Positions 1 through 14,600 of a stretch of 64,000 nucleotides of DNA are shown here, piece after piece (positions within the stretch are counted from its first letter, which is position 1; the number at the start of each line of letters is the position of its first letter). This DNA is from Leptoclinus maculatus (taxonomy: Eukaryota > Chordata > Actinopteri > Perciformes > Stichaeidae): positions 1,831,438-1,895,437 of the forward strand of contig JAVDOI010000011.1 of assembly GCA_032191485.1 (NCBI GenBank), read 5' to 3'. The notes below the pieces were generated by a model. That model saw only the letters and a list, made by a program, of their open reading frames with translations, was not told the DNA's origin and searched no databases. The position numbers and the translations under genes were made by a program.

Positions 1-3000
1 CAAACACACTTTCTGTGGCTTTCTGCCTTTTTATCTTTGAAGGGTTTGCGTCACGATTCTCGTTTACATGTCCGACCAGTTGAAGAAGCAAAACCTGAAG
101 AAATGTGTCTCACGTGAGAAAAACCTTCACGTGACTTTGTACATCTACAGTAGAATCACTAAAGCTTCGGTCCAAACTGAGTGAGCTGCAATCGCTCCAA
201 TACATGTATAGACACGGCACTCTTTTCTGTATATTTCAGCAGTCTGAACAACCGTACATCTTGTTGTTCAGTCGGCAAACATTTTAGACTCGAGCTCTAC
301 GCTGCAGACATTTATCAGATAAGGATATTCTTGATTAACGCTGCAGATAGTTGATATTTGACAGAGTGGGAACGTATCTGAAACACCAGTTCTACCCATT
401 AGACTAAAGAATGCATTGAGAAACACTGTCGTACGGTTAATTAACTTAATTGGAAAATCGTTCCCGCGCTGTTCCACACTTGTTCTGTGTTTTTCTGTAG
501 CTCCTCTACAGCAGGAAATAATAAAGCTCCAGTAGTTCTCAGACTTCACAGACCTGCAGAGGACCTCCGTCTGAGCATGGAGTTTGTTTTCTTTAACGGA
601 GTGGAGCTGCTTCAGAAGGAGCTGTAAAATACTCTGAAGCTAATCGGCTGCAGTAAACACACACACACTGCTCTCTGCTCCAGTTGCAAACAGATCTGGC
701 TCCCACATGGTCTGACTACTGCTGTTCTCATGGGAACAACTGCACCCTGGCCTTTTGAATATTTCATCCGGTCGTTCTTTCGGTGTAAAAAAAAGTTTAC
801 ACATTCTCAGTTTTTCATTTTTTGAAAAACAGAAAAACATGGCAGAAAAAAAAAAAGGTCGCATCCAGCTGGAAAAGGGCGTTTTTGAAAAGTCATCTCA
901 AGCACTTCAAAGCAGCAATGTTTTACATTCCTTTCATGATTTGCAAATCTAAAAATACTCCGGCTTGTGATGCCAGATGTTCGTCACACTCTCTCAGACC
1001 GAAACAAATCGAGCTCACAGGTTTTCAAACCCGTCAGCCGTCAACAACACGTTGAACCAGCACTCCCTCTCGCTCTCACACAACAAACAACAAGTGGGTG
1101 CCGCTCTGCCAGATATATTTAAACTCCAGTGGGGACTGGTCCAACCCTTCACACACCCACTTCCAATGTGTCCAAACACCCTCACCCCCCCCCCCCCTCA
1201 CCCACCTCTTCTAGCTCCCCTTCCTGGTCCAACTTTCCTTCTTGCTACAGACCCTCTTTGATAAAATGAACGATCATGAAGTCACAGTTTCCCCATTATA
1301 TTACATGTATACATTATATTTTACCTCAAGCACTTCACTCGGCTATGAATCCGGTTCGTAATGATCAAAATGACGAGCAGCTAAAAAGAGTGAAAGAGTA
1401 AAAGCCACATTGTTGGAAATTCTCTTTTACATTATTCACTTGTAGTTGTCTCGTAATCCTGCTCACAAACAAACAAACCGAACTGAAAACATGACCTCCT
1501 TGGAAAAGGTAATGAATAAAAACAAAGGTACTAATGTGCCACCGACAGACTGTTTTCATTGTATGTGAAGCACATCAAGAACTGTGATTAAAAGTGTGAA
1601 TGACCTTTCTATTCTAGCATAAAACACAGATCAGGTTCCTGAACTTTGGACACTTTGAGTCAAGAACTATCTGAATATGGCACAACAATAATATGTCTTG
1701 AACAAAGTGTACGAATAGTTGCAAACATCAAAGCTTTCTTGAACTGTGTCAGGAATCCCTAAATCATGCATCAACCAGGACAAAAGAGTTGGAGGGAAAT
1801 CATTTCCATCTGTGCTTTATTTGCATGGAATAAAGTAATAACCAACACACTGCAAACATTAAAATCTAAGTCAGATGAAATATCTTAAATCAAGGCAATA
1901 TGCTTGTTTTTCGTCTGACGAGATATTTCTTCTTTTTTATGTTCCACTTAGCGTTCCACTGGTTTCAAGCGTTTCAGTCCTTAATTATCTTAATAAGGTA
2001 TGAAGATAAGTATGTACATTTCTGATCTGAAACAGCCGTTACCAGATACCTCCCCCCCTTCTTCCTCTCTCCCTTTCTGAGATCCAAACGAGACGCTTGG
2101 ACTCGTGCTCGGCTCCGTCTCGTGCTCTGCGAGGTTATCTGCCGGCGATCCGCTGTGGGAGTCTCCTCTTGGCCTTTACTGTAAAGCGGTGTCTGTGTTG
2201 GTCCTGCGAGCAGACAATGGGGAGTTGTTGCACCGGATGCACGTCAGATAGTCGCGGGGCTGCAGTCAAAATAGAGAGAGAGCGTCTTTTTGTAGTTGCT
2301 GAGGGAAAACATTTGAGTCTGGGGGCCAGATAAAGGAGCTCGTGGGCCTTGTTGTGGCTCCATGTTTTGTCTTCATGAAGGAGACCCGCATCCTTTTTTT
2401 AAAGATGTATTCCCTTTGAGTTTTCTACCTGCGGTTCAAACATGATTTGTGCTCCAGAAGTCGACGTGAGCTCAGACAGAAGCGTGGTTGTCCGTCAAAG
2501 CGTCATTAATTCTCTCATCGAGTCTCTTTATCGCCGCTCCACGACGAACAAACACTGTTGTTTGTTCAGCTTTTCCTGCAGCTCGACACGGTCACACGCC
2601 AGAGCCTCTGCAGGCTGAAACCTCTCCGCCTCCTGATGGAGCTTTTCAGCTCGCTGAGTTTATTTTGATGAGCATTTTCAAGACGGGTCCCGAATCCTCA
2701 ACTTGAACCACATGCAGAACGACTTCAGAGACCAAAGGTTGTCTCACAGTGTTCTGCCTCACAGCTCCAGGCCCTCACCGGGCAGCTTTATGTCATTGTT
2801 TTGCAAAAGCACCCTTTTCCCCTTCAAACACTAAATTGCACAGCTAGCGTTTTAAGGCTTTTCTATTCCTCAGACCGCTCTGATTTGGGGTTTTTTCGGC
2901 GAGAAAATGCTAGTTTAGTGTGGACAAACGGCTGAAAACGGAGAAAAAGTTGTCTTAATCTGGACGTTCTTTGAAATATTAAATGTTGCTCCATTAAAAC

Positions 3001-5683
3001 TTGCAATTCTACCGTCCTTGGTCTCGTTCAGCCTTTTGAAAAAGCAAGTAGTGTGTCAGGTTCAAACGATAGTTATTCTACCTTTCATTGTTCAAAACAT
3101 CTTGTACTTTCGTCAAAGCACATTTTGAGTAAAACAAATGTGTAAATAGGATTTGGTGCTGTTCAATGCTGCCTAAAAGGACAAAACGCTGGTTTAACTG
3201 CTTTGTTTTTGGAGTTCAGTTCAACACTTCAGGTGGTACTTCTTCAATCTGTTGTGCTTGGCCAGCAGCACCGGTAGGGTTTCAGACTCCAAACCCTTCC
3301 CCAGGAGAAGTGGGTTACCTTCTGAGGGCCCCCTGTGTCTGACGTGGATCGTATAAATGACCAGTTACGTAAGAGATCCTGTCTTTATGCTGCTCCTTTT
3401 TGAAGCGTTGTGCTTCCTCTGTATTGGTTGGATTCCCCCGGACCGACTCAGGAAGTCGTTTCCTGCTGTCAAGTCTTGGCTTCCTCTTTCTGGCCGTTTC
3501 AAAACGTCTTGAGCACTTCCTCTGTGAAGGTTTGAGGAACAGAGCGGAAAATATCCTGATGGAAATCTCTCTCTGTCGTCCATCCACGATCCTATATGTG
3601 TTCAACATGCTGAAGAGTTCCCATCCCAATGAGGGAAACCATGCTGAACATCTATCCACACGTGGTGGTGCAAACCCGTTTGGATGTGAAGACAGACTGG
3701 ATTTATTGTACTCTCTCAAACGCTCCCTTTTTATTCTGCAGAGGAGCGACTTGTCCTAAAGTGTTCTTCACGTTTGACATTTGACAATCACGTTGAGTTG
3801 TGCTTGTATTTGAGAATCGACAACACTTCGGAGGCTCTGTAGTCCGAACCAAGAACCCAGGAAGAGCGCCGGGCTTTGAAGCACATAGTGCCCAAACGGT
3901 GGAATTCCATTTTCCATTTGCAGATGAGTTTTTAGGTATTTTCGTGTTGTTTATTCGTCACGTCCGCTGCGTATAAAGGCCTCAAGGCAGCAGCCTGGTT
4001 TCCGCCTCTCCCAGGTCAATGCTAATTAGAGTCTTCACTCCCAGATGTTTTTGTTTGACGAGGGAGTGGATGAGACTTACGTAAGGGCCATGTGCCGAAC
4101 GCGAACCCCTCGGCCCATGAGGGAACTCTCTCTTCCAGGCGTCGGTTCTGACTTTAATGAAAACAAGTCTCAGTGAATTACGAGGGTTAAACGGTGAGGA
4201 GACGGACGACCACGGATCTGTTTTCCCTTGTTTCCCACAGGACCCGGAGATTTATTAATAGCAACCTACCGCACATTCTCCGTGGATTTACTGTCTCATG
4301 GCTCCTCTTCTGAACACAAAACCCAGTGTTTGTCTTGGATTTCCCTCCTCCTTTTCTTCAGCGTGGTTAAACATCCTCTCTTGGCTTTTGTAGCCCTATT
4401 TCTTTTGTTGGCGGGGAGAGCAATCAATTTATGAGTTTCTGACGTTATACATTCCCAATCCAGTGATCTTTGGAATTAATAACTGAATAGATCTTTTTTC
4501 CAAACATGGGACAAAAACTTGTCCCAAAAAATCATATTCATACAACAATTCAAACAAATATACAATGGAATAATGTTAGAATTACCATATAGACAACAAT
4601 TTATGATCAGAAATCAGAAGTACTTTGAGAGGAACATCCACAGGTAGACTGTATTGACCTGTGTGGAGTTAAACCAGTGCACCGATATCATGACCTCAGC
4701 CTCTGACTCAGACCTCGACAGCTGTGCATGTGACTGTGAGAAAGCACCGGAGCGTTGGCGACGGGACTTCGACACTTGTACCTGTAATTAGGTGCAAAGA
4801 CAACATCCACTCCGTGCCTGTGTGGTGCAATGATGCGTCTCACCTACAGACGGAGAGGAGATGATCCCATGGCCACACGGGATCGTCGTGATTCAGACTT
4901 TGTCACGAGTGAGATTACCTCAGGAATGTTTTTTTACTCTTCCCAACAGAAATCACAACAGAAGGCTGCTTATGACCCAGAGAGAGCTGGATGTTTTGTT
5001 TTTATATAAAGTTATGCTCGGCTAATGTTGCTCTCAAGAGCCACACTTGAACATATTGAGAACCTGATGAAAGTCACATACATATTTAGGTAATTGTTAC
5101 ATTAATGGCTAAAAATCTCTCTTCATAGAACAAAGTGTGAGACGTTGACTAGCTTTCATGCCAATTGAACAGTTGAAAAACCAGGACGTTTAATAAGTTC
5201 TATAATTTCCAGACGATATCAAGTCGCTCGTCACAAAATGTATTTAATAACAATTTCTCCCTCCTACAATATAAAACAATATACAAAAGTTAGTGTAGGA
5301 AGTTATTATGAGCCCCTTTGAATCTCATTAATTACATTTTTTACTTTATTCTAACCAATTAAACATCAGCAAGACAAACAAGTGAACAGTTCAATTAAGA
5401 TCAGGTAACAAGAATTAAACAAGGAAACTAATAGAGCACCACCTGGTCCTCAGCAGAGGCAATGTGTCCCAAATTCATAATAAATATAAATTCTATACAA
5501 TATGCACTACATATTTCTATCATAATATACATATTTAGCAGTTAGTATACAAATTAACATGAACATAACTAACAAATAAATATCCAATAAGTGCTTCAGA
5601 CAAATGTCGCTAAGAGAAAGCAAATGTATTTTTCAATATTTAATACTTCATCAACAGTTTAATGTTTCCCAGCCGTGAGCAGC
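1..5683. other. Gene-free left flank
   Basis: No supportable gene. Open frames here are short, lack splice context and show no recognisable protein. Visible items are a C-run at 1184-1196, a moderately CpG-containing stretch at about 2060-2340 that could be a regulatory element (inference), and AT-rich sequence from 4.4 kb onward. As the region lies upstream of HOPX it may hold distal regulatory DNA, but nothing in the sequence proves this. Confidence 0.6.
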
Positions 5684-5691
5684 TCCTATAG
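5684..5691. repeat. Left 8-bp target-site duplication
   Basis: TCCTATAG immediately before the CAGGGGT terminus; identical to 7232-7239. Confidence 0.85.
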
Positions 5692-7231
5692 CAGGGGTCT
5701 TCAATTAAAATTCCAAAAGGTCCAGATTGAGAAAATCTCCTCGGGCAAAGGTCCGGAACATTACAATAATATCTAACTCGCGCCACTTAGTGCCATATAT
5801 ATATATATATTCAAGAAGTCTAGTAGTAGTAACGTATCTGTGTAGTCAACAACTGTCAAATCAAATAAAGAAAGTAAAATCCGTTACGCATGGAACCCGT
5901 TACGCGCAAAATCCGTTACGCATGGAACCCGTTACGCGCAAAATCCGTTACACGCGGAACCCGTTACGCGCAAAATCCGTTACACGCGGAACCCGTTACG
6001 CGCAAAATCCGTTACGCGCAAAATCCGTTACGCGCAAAATCCGTTACGCGCAAAATCCGTTACGCACGGAACCCGTTACGCACGGAACCCGTTACGCGCA
6101 AAATCCGTTACGCATGGAACCCGTTACGCGCAAAATCCGTTACGCATGGAACCCGTTACGCATGGAACCCGTTACGCACTGAACCCGTTACGCGCAAAAT
6201 CCGTTACGCATGGAATCCGTTACGCATGGAACCCGTTACGCACAAAATCCGTTACGCATGGAACCCGTTACGCGCAAAATCCGTTACGCATGGAACCTGT
6301 TACGCATGGAACCCGTTACGCACTGAACCCGTTACGCGCAAAATCCGTTACGCATGGAATCCGTTACGCATGGAAACCGTTACGCACAAAATCCGTTACG
6401 CATGGAACACTTTACGCGCAAAATCCGTTACGCATGGAACCAGTTACACATGGAACCCGTTACGCGCAAAATCCGTTACGCATGGAACCCGTTACGTGCA
6501 AAATCCGTTACGCATGGAACCCGTTACGCATGGAACCCGTTACGCATGGAACCCGTTACGCACAAAATCCGTTACGCATGGAACCCGTTACGCACAAAAT
6601 CCGTTACGCATGGAACCCGTTACGCATGGAACCCGTTACGCGCAAAATCCGTTACGCATGGAATCCGTTACGCATGGAACCCGTTACGCACAAAATCCGT
6701 TACGCATGGAACACTTTACGCGCAAAATCCGTTACGCATGGAACCAGTTACGCACGGAACCTGTTACGCGCGGAATCCGTTACTAAAGCGTACACGGACC
6801 ATGAACAAATACGAGTCCGTCCATTCTTTGTTAAAGCTCTGTTTTCGAGGTCCACTTTTCTCTTTTTAGAGCACGCCATGTTAACTTGATTCTCCGACTT
6901 ACTCACTTCTCTCACTGCTTCTCTCTCACTGCTCTCGCTCCGTCTCCCGCCTGTCTGCGTAATCTCACTCGACTCACGATGCATTTTGGAATAAACATTC
7001 GATTGGCTGAGTAGCGTCACGTGAGATCATTTACAATGTATGTAATTGGTCGGTGTGTTTCCTGAACTGCTGAATGAATGCCGTAAAGGCCAGAAAAGCT
7101 GCGCAGGTTAAAACAGAAGCGCTCCGCCAAAATGTACAATTCTCAATTATCCATCAATTATACGTCCGGGTCCGGATAGGACATCGTCTGGATCCGGATC
7201 CTGACCGCGGTCCGCCTATTGGCGACCCCTG
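5692..7231. mobile_element. Non-autonomous hAT-type DNA transposon carrying a 16-bp tandem array
   Basis: The left end reads CAGGGGTCTTCAAT and the right end, reverse-complemented, reads CAGGGGTCGCCAAT: short terminal inverted repeats with the CAGGGGT start typical of hAT elements. The element is flanked by a perfect 8-bp duplication TCCTATAG at 5684-5691 and 7232-7239, the target-site length of the hAT superfamily. GGTCC/GGACC motifs recur near both ends, as subterminal repeats of such elements often do. Inside are the 16-bp satellite (5881-6783) and a non-repetitive right part with CpGs, a CACGTG box near 7019 and an ATTGG motif. No transposase frame is visible, so it would depend on a transposase encoded elsewhere. 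The intact target duplication suggests a fairly recent insertion (inference). Confidence 0.85.
5881..6783. repeat. 16-bp minisatellite array with two interleaved monomer types
   Basis: Fifty-six 16-bp units with no net insertion or deletion (from CCGTTAC at 5881 to CCGTTAC at 6777 is exactly 896 bp), plus a partial unit. Two main monomers share CCGTTACGC and differ in the tail: type A CCGTTACGCATGGAAC and type B CCGTTACGCGCAAAAT, in irregular alternation. Variants mark higher-order duplications: the CACTGAAC variant recurs 144 bp (9 units) apart at 6177 and 6321, and the GGAACACTTTACG variant recurs 304 bp (19 units) apart near 6404 and 6708. The plus strand is nearly stop-free in every frame because the monomers lack plus-strand stops, so the long frames here are not genes. 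Confidence 0.95.
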
Positions 7232-7239
7232 TCCTATAG
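7232..7239. repeat. Right 8-bp target-site duplication
   Basis: TCCTATAG immediately after the ACCCCTG terminus; identical to 5684-5691. Confidence 0.85.
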
Positions 7240-8157
7240 CTTTCTTTAATGCATTGCATTGTGGGAGAATAGCATCCAATCGATAGCACACTCAAGATTC
7301 AACCACATGTAGATTCGGTCTCATTTGAGTAAACTTCATTTAGTCACTTTTCCAATAACTGCTCATATACTACAGAATACATTCGATGATATTTGAGATT
7401 CAGCTAGAAAAGATGTGGACAAAGTAGAGAGAGACACAATAACGGGCGTTTCTTATCTACTGCTCTAGATCCGGTGCAGAGTGCTTCACATTCGTACTCT
7501 GGACAGTTTGTGAATGAAGTGAACTGTCTGACAGATAGTAGCAAACTGTCCTGCAGATAAAGTATTGTTTAAGTATTTAAAAGTTATTTCGGACACATGC
7601 ACAGTTTCTTCTACAGCAGTGTTGGGAGGGGGACAAAGAATGATGTCCTCTGTTTTTTGTTTTCAAGTTTTTGAATGACAAAAACAAAGTTGATTTTAAC
7701 GAAGCTGCTGGCCCTCAGTACAGAGAAACACTGGCTCACAGATGATTTGTTCTATTTCCTGCACTGGCTGGAAATAAAGGGTCGTGCCCTGTGATATTTC
7801 TACTCTCACTGTTATCATGGTGCTTATTATCAGGCTCTTTATAAGTCTCGTTATCCCACACACCCACAGTAGAACACAAACTACCGACCCGTTCACCGTG
7901 TCAGCAGTCTGGCAGATTATCTCGGTTTATTTACGTAAAAAAAAATTCTGTATTTTTTGGACACAACACTTCTACCAGACGCGGATTGTTTCAGAAAATA
8001 AACTCTGTCTGTGTGACGCAAGCGGGAAGAAAATGTGAAAGTTCTTTGAGTTTGTATGATGTTTTCATCAAGTAGTCTAATTAATGAAACTGAGTTTTAT
8101 TGTAAATTGTAAATTGATTCAATTTGACATTTTGATTTGGTTTGTAAGTAATTACTA
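7240..8157. other. Non-coding spacer
   Basis: Nothing recognisable beyond AT-rich single-copy-looking DNA between the hAT element and the foldback element; no supportable frame. Confidence 0.5.
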
Positions 8158-8950
8158 TGGAAGCCCATTCCCACCAGCAAAAAAATAAATAAATAGTAAC
8201 TTAAAAAAAAAAGAAAATAATAAATAATAATAATTCTAATAATTTTTTATTTTTTTTTATTTTACTTTTTTATTTAACAAAAAACTTTTGGTGCATCCAT
8301 CTGTAACCATAACACTGACCAGATTTTTCCAGTTGCTATAGAAAGTCGAAATTATGAGATACTTTAACACAACAGTCATAGAAGCAGCTATGACATATGA
8401 ATGGATTGTGAGTACATTGAAGACTTCTTTAAAACGTGGCTTTACAACACATGAAATACAGATGATGTTTCACATGGATTGTACTGAGCAAACGCACCCT
8501 TGAATAGAATGTTAAGCAAGAAGCAGCTCTGGAGTACAAAGAATGAAACCAATGTGGCTGAGGTGGCGACCAATAAACAGCAACTGGAAACATCTTTTTT
8601 TTTCTTTTTATTTGACAGAGAAAAAGTTAAAAAAAAATAATATATATATATATATATACATTTTTTTTGTGAATTAATTCTTTTTTTTTTTTTTTTTGTG
8701 ATCTTATTTAATTTTTTTTTGCTGGCGGGAATGGGCTTCCATAGAAAATAAAGTAAAATTATTATAAACATAAAAAATGTATTAGAATTATTCTTTATTT
8801 TTAATTTTTTTTTGTGAATTACATTTTTTTTTTTTTTAAGTTACTCTTTTTTTTGTGATCTTATTTCTTTTTTTTTTTTTTTTTTAAGTGTTCTCATTTT
8901 TTTTTTTTTGTGATCTTTTTTTTTATTTTGCTGGCAGGAATGGGCTTCCA
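8158..8950. mobile_element. T/A-rich foldback element (MITE), probably compound
   Basis: A terminal sequence TGGAAGCCCATTCCCACCAG at 8158 recurs inverted at 8721-8741 (ending GGGCTTCCA) and again, with one change, at 8930-8950. Each is bordered by TA (8156-8157, 8742-8743, 8951-8952), compatible with a TA target as in Tc1/mariner-type MITEs. Between the ends lie poly-A tracts on the left arm and poly-T tracts on the right; GTAACTT on the left is mirrored by AAGTTAC on the right. Two right ends for one left end suggest a nested or internally duplicated copy. No coding capacity. Confidence 0.7.
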
Positions 8951-10662
<1,712 letters not shown>

Positions 10663-11394
10663 TCAGGCCCGTATTTACTGTTTCTACCACGTGAAATCCA
10701 ACATGCTTGCTCAGGATGTTTCCTTTGCAGCAGACTCACCACACCAGTCTGATCAGAGTGAGTCCTGTCAATGATCCACTTGTTGTTACAGTGCAGCATA
10801 ATAACATTGACTAGTGAGAGCGGCATTACAGGGGAGCGTGAGAACGAGTGAGGTTTATGATTTTGAAAAAAGGAGTGTCTTATCTTTGAAGTGGAACAGA
10901 TGCCTCCCGTAGTATCCTTGAGTCAGTCAACATGTTCAGTAACGAGCGGTTAAGATTTATGAACACAGAGATTAAGATGAAAGAAAACCTATTGTGACAT
11001 AAACAAGGTATGTTGTATTTAATAACAGCGAGTTATTACGTGACTTGTGTTCTTATGAAAGGTTAAGTCTGAATTGTGGAATATTTATCCTATTATATAC
11101 AACATTTATTAATATTCCTCTACATAGTTTGAGTAAGTATATCATCTTCTACACACAGAGGCTTCCAGTTATAATATTAGGCCTATAGCTACATAATGTA
11201 GCCTGTATAAAACACATGTAGTTGTATTTATACTATAACTGTATCAGTAGCTGGTTTCCATTCTTTTACTTTGTATTTCCTTCTGATAACACAGCAGACC
11301 AGTTAAGTTAATTTGTTCCTGATAACTTTCACGTGCAGTTATATCTGCTATCGTCCTATAGTATACATACTATTCCCATAATATCCCTTTAAGC

Positions 11395-11689
11395 GCTGTC
11401 ACTGAGCTGTTTGGGGGAGGGCTCTGCCGGTGGGAACGGCCCCATGACGTACCGCTGTTGACAGTAGTAAAACCTCCACACACACACACACACACACACA
11501 TTGCCTCCACTTCATCCGCACACACTCCCGCCGAGCTGCCAGAGAGCCACCGCCGCTCCAAGCCTCTCCATCTCCGCGCCACCGTGCCTTCTGCTCTGCG
11601 CGTCCTGCTGTGCGCACATCTCGCTCCCGGAGCTCCGACCAGGGCTGAAAGCTGAACTGTTTAATTAAAGGAGGAAGGGAAACAGGAAT
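11395..11689 (+). promoter_or_regulatory. HOPX: Probable HOPX proximal promoter / 5' UTR
   Basis: GC- and CpG-richer stretch directly before the HOPX start codon, with a CRE-like half site TGACGTA at about 11446 and the CA run at 11476-11500. No TATA box is evident at a fixed position and the transcription start cannot be read from sequence. HOPX genes often have upstream non-coding exons, none of which I could define. Confidence 0.4.
11476..11500. repeat. (CA)n microsatellite in HOPX upstream region
   Basis: Short CA run about 190 bp before the HOPX ATG, probably in the promoter or 5' untranslated region. Confidence 0.9.
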
Positions 11690-14600
11690 ATGTCTTCTAA
11701 AGCGATGGAGTGTATGAATCTGTCGGAGGAACAGATCAAAGTGCTGGAGGACAGTTTCAAGAAAGTCACCCGGCATCCGGAAGGGATGACGCTCATGTTG
11801 GTCGCTGCGGAGTGCGGACTGTCAGAGGAGGAAACACTAGTGAGTAACTATCAATACTCTCTCTTCTTACAGAGCATGTGTGGATATGTGTTTTATTACA
11901 GTGTTTAAAAGTAGGTTTTTAGACTGGAATGTGTTTATTATGTTGCTTAATGGTTGTCCTGAGCAAATAGTCTGCATGCTTTCTAGAAATAATCAGACAA
12001 TTGAACAGACTAGTCTTTAATAGATCGTTGTTATATTACATGGAGACTGACTTCTGATGCTTAAAAGTAAGAGTTTTTAAATTATTTCTTATTTTTAGAG
12101 CGATTTTAGAACAAACTGTGCTGTCCTTTAGGGACTCATATAGGCCTAGTTCCTATAATATAATGTATTACCATATAGATATATGAGCAACATGTGTGAG
12201 CAACACATTTAAAATAACAAATGAAAATACATTTAGTAGTTTAATCTAAAGCAGAAATAACATTTTATAACAGTAATCTGCAAAGTAACCATATGAAAAA
12301 TAGTGGAGCACAGGTATAATGTTGCCAAAACAATACTTAAAAACTGTACTGAACAACAGTATTTTAGTAAAAGTACTCTCAAAAACTGCAGAGATGCAGT
12401 TTTTGAGAGGTTTTACTGGAATGATGAGCACAGACACAACAACGTGCGACTTGACTTTATGGTGTCACAACTTAGTGTCAAGAGAGTTTACAAGCTGTGA
12501 GTGTCAGCATCACTATCAGTGTCTCAGTCAGGTGACCTCTGAGGAAGTAACATACTGCTAAAGACACAAAATGTACAATATGTACATCCTGTGTGTATTT
12601 GTCTGCAGGAACAGGTTTTTTTTTTTTAGACTTTAAACATGTGACGAGCTGCTCCACTCACAGCAGCTCTGTGGACGGTATCGGTGTGACCCTGGTTGAT
12701 ATATCGGTGTTAAAATGTCACAGTCTGATGAAATAATCCTCATTTGAGTGTAAACACTGACCACAGAGGCAGCAGCGCCCCGTTGGTCGTCACTGGAGCA
12801 GCTCCTGGTTGTTTTGGCCGATGATGTCATGTCACAGAGTCCAGTTTCCTGCTGCTGTTTCTGCTCAGAGAGCAACTGGTGTTCATTCTCACGGACACGG
12901 ATTCATCTGTGCAGGGCGACTTCAAGTTTAAAGAGGCGGCTGTCAATCAGTGAGGACAGCACTGTGGCGTCCACTGGGGCTTTAGGGCATTGTGAGGGAC
13001 ATTTTTAACTATTTTCTGAACTCAATGTCCGCTCACCAGCTCTTTCCAGAGCTTTCAACCACATCTTCATCAGAGGAAGGAGATTACTCAGACTTCATTT
13101 AACATCACATCAGGCTTTGAGGATCAGTTTTATTTAGTTTTTCCTTGTAGGACATGGAGATTACCAAATTACACCTTATTAGGGCTGCAAATAACAATTA
13201 TTTTCATTTTATTTTCAATTATTTTATTATTATTAATAAACAATTATCCTAGAGCCCAAGTGCAGTTTATAAATTAACACATCATCCACTCCAGCAGCAA
13301 ACAGCTACCAGACAGCGATTGTTAAGCACAAAAAGTCCATTTAAGAAAATGTTTCATTAATTGAAGACAATTACATAAAAACCTCACATTATTACTAAGG
13401 CATTTAATCTCTCCCACTCGCTCTCTCTCTCCCACATGTAAACACTCCCACCATGCCTCTATCTGAGGAATGTCCTACTGTAAAGTCTGTCACATCAGGA
13501 GCCAGATGTGAAGCTTCAGAGCGCCGATAACAAGTTCTGAAGGCACCTTCAGTAGCATTCCTCTGATAGATACATCGTCTTAAAAGCACTCTGAGAATGT
13601 CATGTCGCCATCCAAAAGGAGGTTTTTGAGGAACAGCCTAAATGGTGAATGTCTCGTTTTTTTTTTATGAAAACTGTCAGTTGGTATTCCTCTCTGTTAG
13701 GAGTTTGGCAGGTAAACAACATGATTATTGCTTAGCTGTATTCACCAGGAGGTAAAAAAAAACCTTCATGTAAATTCTGTCATTTGAGTTGACGTCGCAT
13801 CGGGTTCATCTCGTAGGCAAATTTCTGCTGATGTTTGTGCTCTTGAGTCTGACGGACAGGTTTAGATCTCACGTGTCATGGATCGTGTGCCTTTGTTCAT
13901 AATGAGCTCTTATAGTACAAACTGTGTGTGTGTGTGTGTGTCAGACTTGTGCGTGTGTGAATGGCAAACCAGTTCCTCTAGATTCCTCGGGGCTGAGGTT
14001 AACACGGGCACACAAAAGGTGTGCAGCAGCATCGGATGAAGTGTTTTGTATTATAAATGCAGGTGCAGCCTCTTTTACACCCTGTGTACTTGAAGCCTTA
14101 CAATTCATCAGTTTACATCATGTTAAATCAGATGTGAAGACGAAAGACTTTAAAACCTAAACAAACAAGCTGTTGGTCCAATTCTTTCAAAACCCCTGTT
14201 ACACAGCATTACTCAAGTTGTACAACTATGAAAGAAAACATGCAAACGTCTCCAACCCAAGTGCACATTCATCTATGTGCAGCCCAAAGAAGCATGTTTC
14301 AGCCTCAGTGCTTAAAGGGGTACTCCGTGAATTAGCAGTGCGTTTCCATAAGGAAAGGTTATCTAGAGAGATGGATAAAACACAAAAAGGTGGGAATAGA
14401 CGTAGCAGAGGTTGCTATACCGTGACATTTAATCCCTAGTATACATCAAAGTCCAAAAACCCTGGATTCCTCTGTTCCCATAATGCAACTCAGTCGTATG
14501 ATGTCATTTGAGTATTCCTCGTGACATGTAAACTGATATCCGTGTGTAACATTGTTCGTGACTAGAGTGAAAGGATAGAGTCAGATTTTCTCTAATCTTT

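Noticed and set aside
5727..6889. Long overlapping plus-strand frames of up to 298 aa with a repeated RYAWNPLR-type motif
   Set aside because: They are products of the 16-bp array, which lacks plus-strand stops; three frames give the same 16-residue repeat and none has a gene context.
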